In this document: piece after piece, positions 44,962 to 56,230 of the stretch
Layout: every line of letters starts with the position of its first letter
How positions within the stretch are numbered: the stretch's first letter is position 1
NCBI GenBank assembly: GCA_917880885.1
Contig: OU862913.1
Coordinates: 30,513,286-30,577,285 of the forward strand
From: Limnephilus marmoratus
Taxonomy: Eukaryota; Arthropoda; Insecta; Trichoptera; Limnephilidae
DNA: 64,000 bases
Reading direction: 5' to 3'
Made by a program: the position numbers and the translations under genes
Notes under the pieces: model-generated
Database searches by the model: none
Told to the model about the DNA's origin: nothing
What the model saw: the letters and a program-made list of their open reading frames with translations, nothing else

Positions 44962-46835
44962 ATGGATCTACTAAGCCCAGAGAGTGTTTCCATCAAGATG
45001 GAACCAGGACCCCAGGAAGAAGGTGAAAATGAAATGTCGTATGCGGATATGGATGCTGACCTCCCCGATGTAAAGAAGGAATGTCTACAGTATACGGAGA
45101 GTACTCAAAAAGCCAGTAAGTTGCATTCTTGCATTGTTAAAAGTGTGGAATGCAAAATTATTATTTGCAGAAAATTTGTCCGTTTTGAATTGTTGCTCAG
45201 GCAGGACATAATATATTTGTCCATGAAGTCCTTTCTTGCCCTACTTTGGTATTTAACTTGAAACGTATATTTACGGAAATCTACCAAACTACTGCAAATT
45301 TTAAACGTATCGTATTTGGGAGGTAAATAAGTTACATTATTTTGCCTTAAAAACACATTTAATATTTCTTCAAATTTTGCAAATTCACTTTGTGGCACCA
45401 TTTAATAATGGAATAATTAAAAACACTTTGTTTTTACGACGATAATCTTATGCGTTAAAACACGTGTAATATTGATAAAAACATAATTTCCCTGGCAATA
45501 CAAAACTTCGTACAGAAAAAAAAAAATTCTTTCCTTTTTTTTCCTTCTTGAATCATCGTTCCCGAAGCGGACATCTTGCATCCTTCATATTTCTTAAATT
45601 AACCTTAAAAGCCTGTAAACCAATTTCTCTATTTTACAAGTTTTATCAACGGTATCTTTATTCGTATGTTTAAAAAAATCATAAACTACTGTCTCGGTTA
45701 GGATCGACTGTAATTTCAAATGTAACATGCTCTTCGTCTGGGCGTATCTATGTACGACATTCGTATTGTTGTTTGGTTTTTCTAGGTAGCTTTAAAGTGG
45801 AGACTGTTAGCTTCAAGGTAGAACCGGGACCCCCAGATGAAGATGAAGATGGAATTCCTTTTATGGAAATTGACATAGAGTTGCCGGATGTTAAAAGGGA
45901 ATGCCTAAAACACTCTCAAATATTCGCCCAGGAAACAGGTAAATAACGATTCGTGCTTTCTATTTTTATTTTTTTTTTAATTGGCAGTGTTTTCACTTTT
46001 ATCGTGTTATTTTTCAGACTCATTGACGGATCTGCCTCATAGTGGAGAAAAACCTTTATCCTGTTCCGACTGCAGTTATTCATTTTCTTACAAGAGTAGT
46101 TTTACAAGACACATGCTAACTCACGGTAGAGGAAAACCTTTTTCATGTTCTGTCTGCAGTTATACTTGTGCCCGAAGGGGATATTTGACGAAACACATGC
46201 TGACTCACAGTGGAGAAAAACCTTTTTCGTGTTCCGACTGCAGTTATTCATGTTCTCAAAAGCGATATTTGATGGCCCACATGCTGAGTCACAGTAGAAA
46301 AAAACCTTTTTCGTGTTCCGACTGCAGTTATTCATGTTCTTACAAGAGTAGTTTGACAAGACACATACTGACTCACAGTGGAGAGAAATCTTTTTCGTGT
46401 TCCGACTGCAGTTATTCATGTACCCAAAGGGCATATTTGACGAAGCACATGCTGACTCACAGTGGAGAAAAACCTTTTTCGTGTTCCGACTGCAGTTATT
46501 CATGTTCTTACAAGAGTATTTTGACAAGACACATACTGACTCACAGTGGAGAAAAATCTTTTTCGTGTTCCGACTGCAGTTATTCATGTACCCAAAGGGC
46601 ATATTTGACGAAACACATACTGGCTCACAGTGAAGAAAAACCTTTTTCGTGTTCCGACTGCAGTTATTCATGTTCTTACAAGAGTAGTTTGACAAGACAC
46701 ATACTGACTCACAGTGGAGAAAAACCTTTTTTATGTTCCGATTGCAGTTATTCATGTACCAAAAGGGTATATTTGACGAAACACATGCTGACTCACAGTG
46801 GAGAAAAACCATTTTCGTGTTCCGACTGCAGTTAA
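44962..46835 (+). CDS. C2H2 zinc-finger protein, gene C (three exons, nine fingers)
   Basis: Exons 44962-45115 (154 nt), 45786-45938 (153 nt) and 46018-46835 join in phase 1 through GT/AG sites, giving about 374 residues. The start MDLLSPESVSIKMEPGPQEE and the exon 2 module (FKVEPGPPDE...DIELPDVKREC) match genes A and B in length and motif order. Exon 3 gives nine complete 28-residue fingers (CSDCSYSC...LTRHILTH or LTKHMLTH), then CSDCS and a TAA where the Tyr codon should be. Fingers alternate between a YKSSLTRH helix and a TQRAYLTKH helix in exact 168-bp di-finger repeats. Intron 2 is only 79 bases, against over 4 kb in A and B. It is probably a nuclear DNA-binding protein. Relic fingers continue to about 47260, so it too has been shortened. 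Confidence 0.82.
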
Positions 46836-47260
46836 ACATGTAATCGAAAAAGATATTTGATGGACCACATGCTGACTCACTGTGGATAAAAACCTTTTTC
46901 GTATTCCGACTGCAGTTTTCAAGTTCTTACAAGAGTAGTTTGACAAGACACGTGCTTACTCACAGTGTGGGAAAACCTTTTTCGTGTTCCGACTGCAATT
47001 ATTCATGTACCCAAAAATAATATTTGACGCAACACTTACTGACTCACGGTGGAGGAAAATCTTTTTTTATGTTCCGAATGCAGTTATACTTGTGCCCGAA
47101 GGGGATATTTGACGAAACACATGCTGACTCACAGTGGAAATAACCTTTTTCATGTTTCGACTACCGTTATTCATGTTCTGAGAAGAGAAGTTTGGCAATA
47201 CACATGTTTAATCTCACCGAGGAAAAACCTTTTCTTGCTCCTAGTGTGAGTATTTAGCTG
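46836..47260 (+). pseudogene. decayed distal fingers of gene C
   Basis: About five more finger units follow the stop, including KRYLMDHMLTH, YKSSLTRHVLTHS and YTCARRGYLTKHMLTHSG. They carry in-frame stops (CTGTGGATAAAAACC) and at least two frameshifts. The ancestral array had about 15 fingers. Confidence 0.75.
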
Positions 47261-47875
47261 CACTTAATTCTACCTTTATAAGACACATATTATTTTGTGT
47301 TTGAATCTCATACATACAGTCCACGCAACATATGAGTCGGAGCATTTGTGCGCATTGCAAAATTCGACCATTCGAGTCGCATAACATCGATGTACCTATT
47401 TATTTTATTATATTTACGGATTATTCAATCAACAATATTTGTTTGAAATCTTTATTACAACACCTACCCGAAATTTGAGGTTGTCATTGTGATGTTGTTA
47501 TACATACCCGCCTTTTGAATTTATTATAATACTTGCCTGCTTGTCATAGGTAAAAATTGTCACAAATATATCATTATTTATTCTTTCGATATTATTGTGG
47601 TATTGCTGTATTTTAGCAGCATATTTATTTGCTGCGTTACTGAAACAGTCACAAATATCTACATTGATACCAACGCAGGTATTTACTTATGAACATTGCG
47701 TATTTGAGTCATTAAAATATTCACAATATTCTGTAATAACTGTTTCGTAAATAACTTGTTCACTGTGTTGTACATTTAGTACGCCAATTCAGCAAGGCAA
47801 AAATAGCCCAGTGCACGTGTTGCTGTTGCACATTATTTTATAAATAATTAAAACTTTTGTTTACAAATACAAAAA
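47261..47875. other. gene C 3' flank, no gene seen
   Basis: AT-rich, no recognised repeat or ORF. Confidence 0.55.
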
Positions 47876-49060
47876 ATGGAGGACCAATTAAAAAGATAAT
47901 TAGTTTTACTAAAAAGTAAAAGCAGAATTATTCTAAAAAAGGTTAAAAATATAGCTGTGCTTGCAAAAAACTTGGCAACTAGTTTCGAGGCATCACGTTC
48001 ATTTGAAATTTTTATGCCAGAATCTGAGACTGAGGAAATTAAAAATATATTTGAATTAATTATTGATCAAATTAACGAGAACATTGTTACGTTAAACCCA
48101 AATTCTGAATCAGATTATTCGACTTGGGAGCAATTTGAAGAATTATACATGTTTGCGCATTATTATTTGGGTAATTATCGGTTCGGATTGGCCACGCTTA
48201 TTACGAATAATTTTTAGAAAAAAACTTTAGATTCGCCTTAAGTACTATAAAAGGAAACTTTTTGGCTTTGGGGCGGCGGAAAATAATGCATTTTAATTTT
48301 CAATTGCATAAAACCAAAATTCACTTCGCGAATCGACCCAGCGAAAATCCGCGGCCGTAGCTGTCACTGTTATGGACTGTAGCTGACTTCGTGGGATACC
48401 TGCATGAAATACCACGAATCACAAACCATGTTGCACAAACCTAGCGTAGCCGCTAAACCACTTGAAAACTGGGATGTTTTTCTTGCGTTGACGCGAGTAG
48501 GCGTTATAAAGGGGCACATTCTTTTGTATCACAAACCATGTTACACAAACAAGCCCGCTAGAGAAATTTCATAATTACGCGCTTTATCCCACGAAGTCAG
48601 CTACAGTCCATAACAGTGACAGCTACGGCTGCGGATTTTCGCTGCGTCGTCGGTTCGCGAAGTGAATTTTGGTTTTATGCAATTGAAAATTAAAATGCAT
48701 TATTTTCCGCCGCCCCAAAGCCAAAAAGTTTCCTTTTATAGTACTTAAGGCGAATCTAAAGTTTTTTTCTAAAAATTATTCGTAATAAGCGTGGCCAATC
48801 CGAACCGATATTTACCATTATTTGGGATTGGTTGGGTATTGCATTCGCAGACTTGGTGGGTAGATTATGTCAAAATCCTGAAGTTATCCCACCTACCTAT
48901 TCTTTCCATTGTAAATGTCACCATCAAAAATTTTCGCAAGAAAAAGTAACTCAACTTTGGAGAGGTGACTAAAAGAATATTGCAATTTTTAGATTTAAAC
49001 ATTGTGAAGAAACTGGAGTTCAGCTAGGCCCCGTTTGCAACGGTGAGTCCCATTTTCCTT
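47876..49060 (+). pseudogene. unrecognised ORF relic split by a foldback element
   Basis: From ATG at 47876 the frame reads MEDQLKR, a TAA stop, then LVLLKSKSRIILKKVKNIAV and a long acidic stretch (FEIFMPESETEEIKNIFELI, TWEQFEELYMFAHYYLG) until the insertion at 48170. Beyond the element, from 48825, another frame continues with IAFADLVGRLCQNPEVIPPT, SFHCKCHHQKFSQEKVTQLW and a stop. The acidic, helical first half and the Cys/His-containing second half may be one former gene of about 200 residues. I do not recognise the family; it might derive from a mobile element or a host gene. Confidence 0.4.
48170..48816. mobile_element. foldback element with exact 8-bp TSD
   Basis: Arms of about 235 bases (48170-48400, 48586-48816) are inverted (ATCGGTTCGGATTGGCCACG outermost). 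ATTATTTG flanks at 48162-48169 and 48817-48824. The central block ATCACAAACCATGTTGCACA ... GGCGTTATAAAGGGGCAC is shared with 41489-42259 and 38140-38290. A decayed relative lies at 61078-61492. No ORF. Confidence 0.85.
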
Positions 49061-49727
49061 TTTCCCATCTGGGCTTATCTAATTTTCCAAAAGCATAAAT
49101 CTGAACTGGTTTTGGGAATGTATGGTATTTAATCGTCCCGTATTACTGAGCGATCACGTAGTTTCGGGACTTATCCTTCGTGGGCAGCACAGGTTTTGCT
49201 CTGCAGCATTTAACGCCAATTTACAGTGTAGTCGCAGTTTTGCGATACCATTTTTGTTTCTTTCGAGCCGGATTACCAACGGGGTATTTAAAATTCATAT
49301 ATTTAACTTGCAAATAAATATTACGTTTGTTATTATTGTTGTATTAAAATTCCTACATAGAATTAATCATGTTGACGAGTGATGGTACTCGGATCTAGTT
49401 AAAATCAAATTACTAGAATCTAAGATTAATTTGATGCATAATCGTCTCAATGAGTTATATGAATGAGAAAGCGAAAATTATTACAGATAGGGAGTGATTC
49501 GGATGAGTTCGTTTAACAAACAGTTAATACACTACATATTATTCACAATTTAACAGTGGCAGTTCTTCTCAAGGGGACGGTGGGGACAGACCCCACTTCA
49601 TATTTCAGAAGCCTATTGAGAATTTTTTCGATGCTTTATGTTCACAAACATTAATTCTTAACATAAAAGTAATTATTAACATTTGCAGAAACATAATCTA
49701 TAATTTCAATTCAGAAGATTTAACCTT
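49061..49727. other. no gene seen
   Basis: No motif was recognised. The short plus-strand frame at 49122-49382 has no family signature. Confidence 0.5.
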
Positions 49728-50520
49728 TTTTTTTTTTTTTTTTTTTTTTTATTAAGTTAAAAGAAATATAATATTTCGCTTTGTTAACTTAAGTACAGAG
49801 CATATGTAGTACAGGTGTAGTAGCAATATTTTTAATTTTGTTCTAACATCTTAAGTTTAAATAGTTTTTTTTTAAAGGTTTTTATATTCTTTTCTGCTGT
49901 AAGGTTATCTGGAAGGAGATTATATATGTGAACTCCCTCGTGGCCAATACTTTTCTTGCCACCTTCAGTCTTGACAGTATTTGTATACAATTTATTGTGT
50001 TGTCTAGTATAATGTTCGTGTACTTGTGATGTTTTTATTAATGTTGTGTTTGTGTGTATAAATCCATTTTGTATTTTGTAGATTAAAAGACATATGTTAT
50101 ATTCATACAATGTTCTTATTTTCAAAAGATTCATTTCCTTGTATAGTTTTTTTGTGGGAGTGTCCGGGCTATAGTTGAAGAGTTTTTTAATAGCTTTGTT
50201 TTGTATTATTTGTAATTCGTTTAAGTACGTAATGTATGTGTTTCCCTATATTTCTATTAAATAATTTAGGTGGGACTGTATTAAGCTAAAGTATAAGCCT
50301 CTCTTTACCTCTGTTGGTAGAAGATGAGCAATTCTACCAAATACACCAATCAATGGGATGATTTTTGTTTTTAGTTTTTCTACATGTTGTTTAAATGTCA
50401 GATGTTTATCAATGTACAAGCCCAGGTATTTTTCGCTATCTAGAACATGCAGGTCTCTTTCTTCTATTTGTAATGGTTTATGCGATGGTATTATTCTTTT
50501 AGGTGAGCTTAAGATCATCA
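49728..50520 (-). pseudogene. 5'-truncated LINE with poly(A) tail
   Basis: On the minus strand: LDSEKYLGLYIDKHLTFKQH, FGRIAHLLPTEVKRGLYFSL (50246-50500), then, after a frameshift, IRTLYEYNICLLIYKIQNGF and HIYNLLPDNLTAEKNIKTFK to a stop at 49832. A T-run at 49729-49750 is the poly(A) tail on this strand. Homology begins abruptly near 50520, consistent with 5' truncation. Confidence 0.8.
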
Positions 50521-51662
50521 ACCTAACTACGCAATACGCGATTTCGACGATCGCGACTCGCGATTCTGGCTCGAATCTAGCAGTTGCCACCCGCCATGCG
50601 CACTGCGCAAACCGTTCTGCGCACCATGACCATTGTGGCCATCGTTCGTCGGAAATCAAGAAAATTGGTCGGTATTTTACGAAGCATTTAAATTAAACAT
50701 CCACTCTACTGAAATACAGTTAAGTGGTTGCAATGTCAAAAAGGTGGAAATATTAAGAGAATATTATTTCCAGAGAAAACCAGAAATATGTCATTTTTAA
50801 TTCAAATTTTAGACGTATTGACTCTTTTCCGCAAAAAATTATAAATTGATTTCGAAAGATTGTTCTTTGATCTAGCATTCGCATGTTTTAAATTTTGAGG
50901 AAAAATGTTTACTTTTAGTATAATAAGGTTATACCGTAGGCCGTTGGCAGATTTGTTAGATTTTCAAAAAAGATTTTGTATTAGACCACACCCATTTAAA
51001 ATCATATAATCATGCAGTAAAATAAATCAATACATTATCTGGGTATCGCATGTATTAGAATTTTAATTTTAGTTTAAGTAAAATCATTATAAAATATATC
51101 TATAAGTACATGTGTTTCTTGGCGAAAATTGGTCCGTTTGTGTATTTATTTCGGCACTTACGCACTAATATATTTCAGATTTTTTTTTAAATTCTTATTA
51201 AATTTAGACATTATTGAAAAATGATAAATACTTATAATCAAAAAAGTATTACAAAAAGTACATTATTTTAATAGTTTTATCATCACGCCTTTCAGCATTT
51301 TTGGATGTAGGTATAAATTAAAGCAAATTTGGAATGAAATAAAATCGATATTGAATTATAATTTTAAAAAGCCGATATGAAGAAAAATTAATCTTTCTCA
51401 TTGTATCCGCCCTGCATGAGAAGAACAACTTTCGAGGAAATATATAAATAAATAATATAGAGAAATATAAATGTTTGGCACCCCTGATTTATTATATGTA
51501 ATCTCTTTTCATACTCCAGGCAGGTCAGTCACAAGACAGTACCTAACATATTATTGTAGCAATTTTAAGTCAACATGCCAATATTATACTCCTTTGCGAC
51601 GGATTCAACAGCTTGGAAACAAATACTCCGATGTTGTTGATACATTAATACATCAATTTTAA
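50521..51662. other. no gene seen
   Basis: AT-rich spacer between the LINE and the next transposon. The frame at 51471-51662 has no recognisable features. Confidence 0.55.
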
Positions 51663-51938
51663 TATATCGTGGGCTTACAATGGAAAAGCACTAAGTCAAA
51701 AATACTAGTTTCGAGATAATCGCATTTGAAAGTTTGAGTAACGGTAACTTTTTAAAAACATATTGAAGTCATTATAGGGACGAATAGAGTATAATAAATT
51801 GGTTTATTGTCTACTTATGCCTGTACTTATTATTTAAAAATAACAGAATAATTCATACTTTTTTTCAAAAAGTATAAGAGTATGGCGTGACTTAATGCTT
51901 TTTCGCTGAAACAATATTTCAAGCACAGAAGGAAAAAA

Positions 51939-52090
51939 GTAGTTTTGTGGTGTAACATCTTTATTGAAATAATAATTTTTTTCACAAAAAGTAGTTTTGT
52001 GGTGTAAAATCTTTATTGAAATAATAATTTTTCACAAAAAGTGGTTTTGTGGTGTCACATCTTTATTGAAATTATATTTTTTTTCACAAA
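51939..52090 (-). repeat. three tandem ~51-bp repeats in the transposon 3' UTR, each with AATAAA
   Basis: Units start at 51939, 51991 and 52041 (GTAGTTTTGTGGTGTAAAAT ... CTTTATTGAAA). On the gene strand each contains CAATAAAGAT, a polyadenylation signal, just past the stop codon at 52108. Confidence 0.85.
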
Positions 52091-52107
52091 ATTATATTTT
52101 ATTAGTT

Positions 52108-54463
52108 TTATGCAATATCATTTTCATCTGCTTCATGATCATTCATTTTGGACTCATCGACCGAAGGAATGGAAGCATACCAACTCTGAAGTTCATTCGG
52201 TATAATTTTTTTAGCACATAAAATCATTAAATCTTGTTTTTTAGCATGTGAGATCGGTAACATTTTATTGTACAATTTTGAAATAGCAAGATTATGGTCA
52301 ATGTTTAAAATATTATTATTTTCTTGTTGCCTACCCCTTCGTACATAACGAACATCGATAACCGAATAGTGTTCTGCACTGTAATTGTATTTATATAGAA
52401 TTTTGAATGGTTGTTCTTTTTCATATCTCAGTATTTTAATTTTTAGCCAATTCACTTTATTACCGCTTTCGTCGAATGTCTTATTTTTTATTGTTTCGAG
52501 TGAAAGCTTCTTCAAATCCAAAAAGTCATCATACTGCAGCTCTTTAACCATGTAAGGTTCTTTGGTTTTGTTGCGTCCTCTTTTCGAGCGAGCTAATTTG
52601 AAAATATTCATCCACTCTCGTACACTGAACACGTCTGTGTTTTGTTTTTGATATTCTATAGCACTGTGCATCGCGTCGACTTCCATGTAACTATGACCAC
52701 TTTCTAGGAATTTCTGCTCAATTACCTTAAGATTCGTTGTTTGTACCAGACGAAGTAACAATGCAGATAATTGAACATTCCTGTTCTGACCAGCACACGT
52801 GTCGGAAAATATAGAGAGGTATTCCACATCAGAAGGCACTTGCTTGTTGATATATTCAAATAAGCATGTGCCTATTTCACAGCTTCCCCTTTTTCCGTTC
52901 ACCTCCGTCCATGCATAACAGTATCCACTATTAGGTGGTCTGTTTTCGTAAATTGTGAAATTGTACATGTTCAGTTTTCTCAAGTAGTACAAAATAGACA
53001 CTTCTGAACTCGGTATCTGAAGCACACTTTGTAGATCCATCGTTATGGTCAAATACGCCGGTTCCTGGCTTGATCTTTCTTTGTCTTCTGCTTTCGCTGC
53101 CGCCGATTCAGTCTTTCTTCGGATGTGATCATCAAAATTTTCTTTTAATGCCATTTTCTCACCTTCGTCAGCCTTTTCATAGACGCTACATATTACACAT
53201 TGATCTTTTTTTGGCACATAAAAAGACAAATTGTAATTGGTGGCAAAAATTCTACGATAAGTTATTTGTTTCACAGGAACCTTATTATTTTCCGCACATA
53301 CTTCTTGGTAGAGATCATACATTTTCGAAATCGACAACTTGCTATCAAGATACAGACGTTTAGAAGACTTCCTACAATAATGGCTCTCAACTCGAGGGCT
53401 GTCGATGTGAGCTTTCACTCGTTCGATGTCTTCATTACTTGTTTTGTTATGTGGAGTATGTATTTTTCTAGGATTCACGAAATTTCCATGAACATCTTTG
53501 TTATTAAAAGCCATAATAACAGATCGGTTTGATATATTTAGAGTTTTCAAAAAAAAATTACAACAAACTCTAATACTTTCTCCATTATTTCTAGTAATGT
53601 GATAATACTTAGTATTTGATCGCTTCTTTCCGTTTTCTTTCCGTACTCTATGAGATTTTGGTGGTTCACATGAAATATTTCGTAAAATGAATTCTTTCTT
53701 CCTCTCGAAAGTTGGAATGGCCCAATATATCTTGCATAACTCAATTCGCTCATTTTCCGAAAAGACATCAGTGCAGTGAAAGCGGCATTTTTTTGCACAG
53801 TCGACTGGTTTAGGAAACTTTGCAGGTCTTAAAATATTTTTCTTTCCTAAATATGGCAGGCAATCATTTCGTTTTTTCTTCTCGACATTTACTTTCCACT
53901 TGTCTGGGTTTGATTTACGCCAACGAGAAAGAACTTTCAAATCATTTTCGACAGAATTGGTCGTAGTTATAATAGGCTGTAGTATGTCAGGTCGCGGAGT
54001 TGTTATATTATCTCCAGAATAGTCTTCCACTATTGCAGTTAATGATGTTATTGAACCAGAAGGACTTGGAATGTAATTTTTAAGTGATATCAACGAACCA
54101 GAAGGACTTGGAATGTAATCATTATCAGCAACAGTATCGTCGTCACTAAAATCGACGAAATTTTCCATATCAGCAACAGTGGCCATTTGATTTTCATCCA
54201 ACAAACTTTCGTCTCTTGACAATTCTTCATATTCTGATAATCCCGCCGAAGTACTGGGTTTAACTAGAATGAGAAATGAAATTATTACTTCTGTTTGTAT
54301 TTTTGTTACTAAAACATATAATATTATGTGACATTTAGTAAAACAGACAGCTTAATAAATTAATTTAGGTTATGTTTTCAAACCATCACGATAAAATGTA
54401 AAAAAATAAGAAAAACTTACCGACAACTGTCAATAAATCATTTTCATTTTGTTTTCTAGCCAT
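52108..54463 (-). CDS. DUF7869-like protein, putative DDE-type transposase
   Basis: Two exons: 54463-54421 (MARKQNENDLLTVV) and 54263-52108, separated by a 157-base intron with CG|GTAAGT and TTCTAG|TT boundaries. They join in frame to give about 734 residues with no stop. An N-terminal region has two YIPSPSGS repeats. A Cys cluster follows (CAKKCRFHC), then a VCCNFFLKTLNISNRSV block, ESHYCRKSSKRLYLD, and CVICSVYE, which may bind metal. The C-terminal half holds LTITMDLQSVLQIPSSE, LSIFSDTCAGQNRNVQLSAL and ESGHSYMEVDAMHSAIE. From memory this order matches an uncharacterised insect/cnidarian family annotated DUF7869. Asp in MDLQ, SDTCAGQN and MEVD are candidate catalytic residues of an RNase H-like fold. 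It is the only gene in a TIR-bounded element, so transposase is my inference. A Sola-type transposase is a possible alternative name. Confidence 0.82.
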
Positions 54464-54869
54464 TTTTAATATTTTTGCCGCTCTTGACAACATTTTTGTC
54501 AGTAATAAATCAATTTAGTCAGCGAGAAACTTACTTCAAAACCAACTGTCAGATTTTGAATACCATAGATAACCACAGATAAAGAAGACATCTTTCAGCG
54601 AAATTGCATTAATTCTGACTTAGTGCTGTTTCACACGGTACAATTTATCAATATAGCGAACGAATATGCACGAAGTCCCTTAGTGCTCATTCGCTGATAA
54701 GATTTATGCATAATTGACTTAGTACAGAAATTATCTCGAAAAGTATAATAGGTACGACAGTGGGTGTTTTTGCAGACTAAAGATTGGCCAACGAGGAACA
54801 AAACTGCATCATTAAGTCAAAACAGCAAAAAATTGACTTAGTGCTTTTCCATTGTAAGCCCACGATATA

Positions 54870-55205
54870 AGCATACCTTATTGAAGTTTTTTTCATCAAG
54901 TAGGGGAATGTGCTGATGACACTGTTTGAATTGACTAGCATATTGGTGGTGTTTTGTCGACTGAAGGAGAGAAGCTATTTTTGTATTTTTTGTTTGTTTG
55001 TATATTTTGTGCCTGCATACTGTGTGGATCAAATTCAATAGTTTTTTTGCTTTATATTTGTTTATATGCAAGTGTTGTAAACAGTCATTTCCTGCACTAT
55101 TTACTAGTATAATTTCGTAAATATTGTGTGTATATATGTATGTAAAAGCCTACATGGGCGTAAATAAATAAATAAATGAGAAATGTGGATTTTCGTCCGC
55201 TGGAT
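54870..55205. other. no gene; (TAAA)n LINE tail
   Basis: The segment ends with AAATAAATAAATAAATGAG at 55160-55180, typical of a LINE 3' tail. No ORF of note. Confidence 0.5.
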
Positions 55206-55790
55206 AGTTAAACGCTCTTAAGATTTAAGATACCTCGGTAGTATTCTCACGGAGACTCTTGACCCAGATGTAGAGGTTAGGTGCAGAATTGAAGCAGCAA
55301 GAACTGCATTCATTAAAATGAAATCCCTCTTCTGCAATGACAATATCAGCTTAAAACTAAGGCAGAGAATGCTAAAATGTTATGTGTGGTCGGTCTTGCT
55401 GTATGGATGTGAAACATGAACCTTGAAAATAAATACCATGAACAGGTTAGAGGCTTTTGAAATTTGGCTTTACCGGAGAATGCTCAAGGTCCCATGGAAC
55501 GACATGATCACCAACACAGAAATTCTCAGGCGGGCTAGAGCAGAAAGAGAACTGCTTACATTAATAAAAATCAGGAAAATTTCATATCTGGGTCATATAC
55601 TTCGAGGGGATTAGTATCACTTGCACCATTTAATATTGAAAGGCAAGATAGAGGGTCGCCGAGGGCCTGGTAGGAGACAAATGTCTTGGCTGCGAAATTT
55701 ACGAGAGTGGACCGGCATTAGAAGTGTGGAGGAGCTATTTCGGGCAGCGAACGACAAAGAGACATTTTCAAGAGTGATCGCCAACTAAAG
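55206..55790 (+). pseudogene. RTE-like LINE RT C-terminal fragment
   Basis: A single frame reads RYLGSILTETLDPDVEVRCR, RTAFIKMKSLFCNDNISLKL, SVLLYGCET, a TGA in place of the usual Trp, then LYRRMLKVPWNDMITNTEIL, SYLGHILRGD, a TAG, and GRRGPGRRQMSWLRNLREWT to a natural stop. It is collinear with the end of RTE/BovB-like polyproteins. Only two nonsense changes are visible. Confidence 0.85.
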
Positions 55791-56230
55791 GGCGTGGACT
55801 TCGAGCATCGTCTGTGGTTGGACCGATAGCTATACGCATTCTCATTGGGACTGTTATACTGACTATTATAGTAATTACTTACATTATAACATAATTATAT
55901 AAGTGTTTTTTTCTCATTACTTATTTTATTTACAGAAGGTTTCTTCGACTGGCCATAGCCATTATTTTTATTTTTCTTTTTCTATTACTATTAACACTAT
56001 TTTCTCATTTTTTCTATTACTAACACTATTACTTCTATTTGTCTTTTGTATAATGTTAATGTAAGTACTTGGATACTGCTTACTAACCCCGTAAGCGTCT
56101 AGAGTCGTTCAAATAAATGTAGCTTCGTTCAAAAATAAGGAGAGTCCTGACGTGTGCGGTGAAGGAGGAAACCAATAAGTTTCCTTATAACGCCGTTGGG
56201 AAAGTGGCGGGGTTCCCCTCCAATGATCGG
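55791..56230. other. no gene seen
   Basis: LINE 3' flank followed by AT-rich spacer with short TTTTTCTATTACTA repeats (55975-56040). Confidence 0.5.

Larger units (their letters stand above)
51668..54864 (-). mobile_element. intact-looking DNA transposon with DUF7869-like gene
   Basis: The ends CGTGGGCTTACAATGGAAAA (left) and its reverse complement (right) match perfectly over at least 32 bases; the identity runs from 51663-51699 against 54833-54869. The flanking ATAT on both sides could be a 4-bp (ATAT) or 2-bp (TA) duplication. Inside both ends is the inverted 12-mer TTTCGAGATAAT (51709-51720, 54730-54741). The motif GACTTAGTGCTTTTC recurs in the terminal repeats, at 51889 and near 54617, 54677 and 54716. 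The single gene (52108-54463) is uninterrupted. Length 3197 bp. Confidence 0.85.

Noticed and set aside
46102..46839. 245-codon minus-strand open frame across the gene C finger array
   Set aside because: It is the antisense of the 84-bp finger repeats, with a repeated NNCSRNTKKVFLHCES pattern. The plus strand encodes proper C2H2 fingers with splice-consistent upstream exons.
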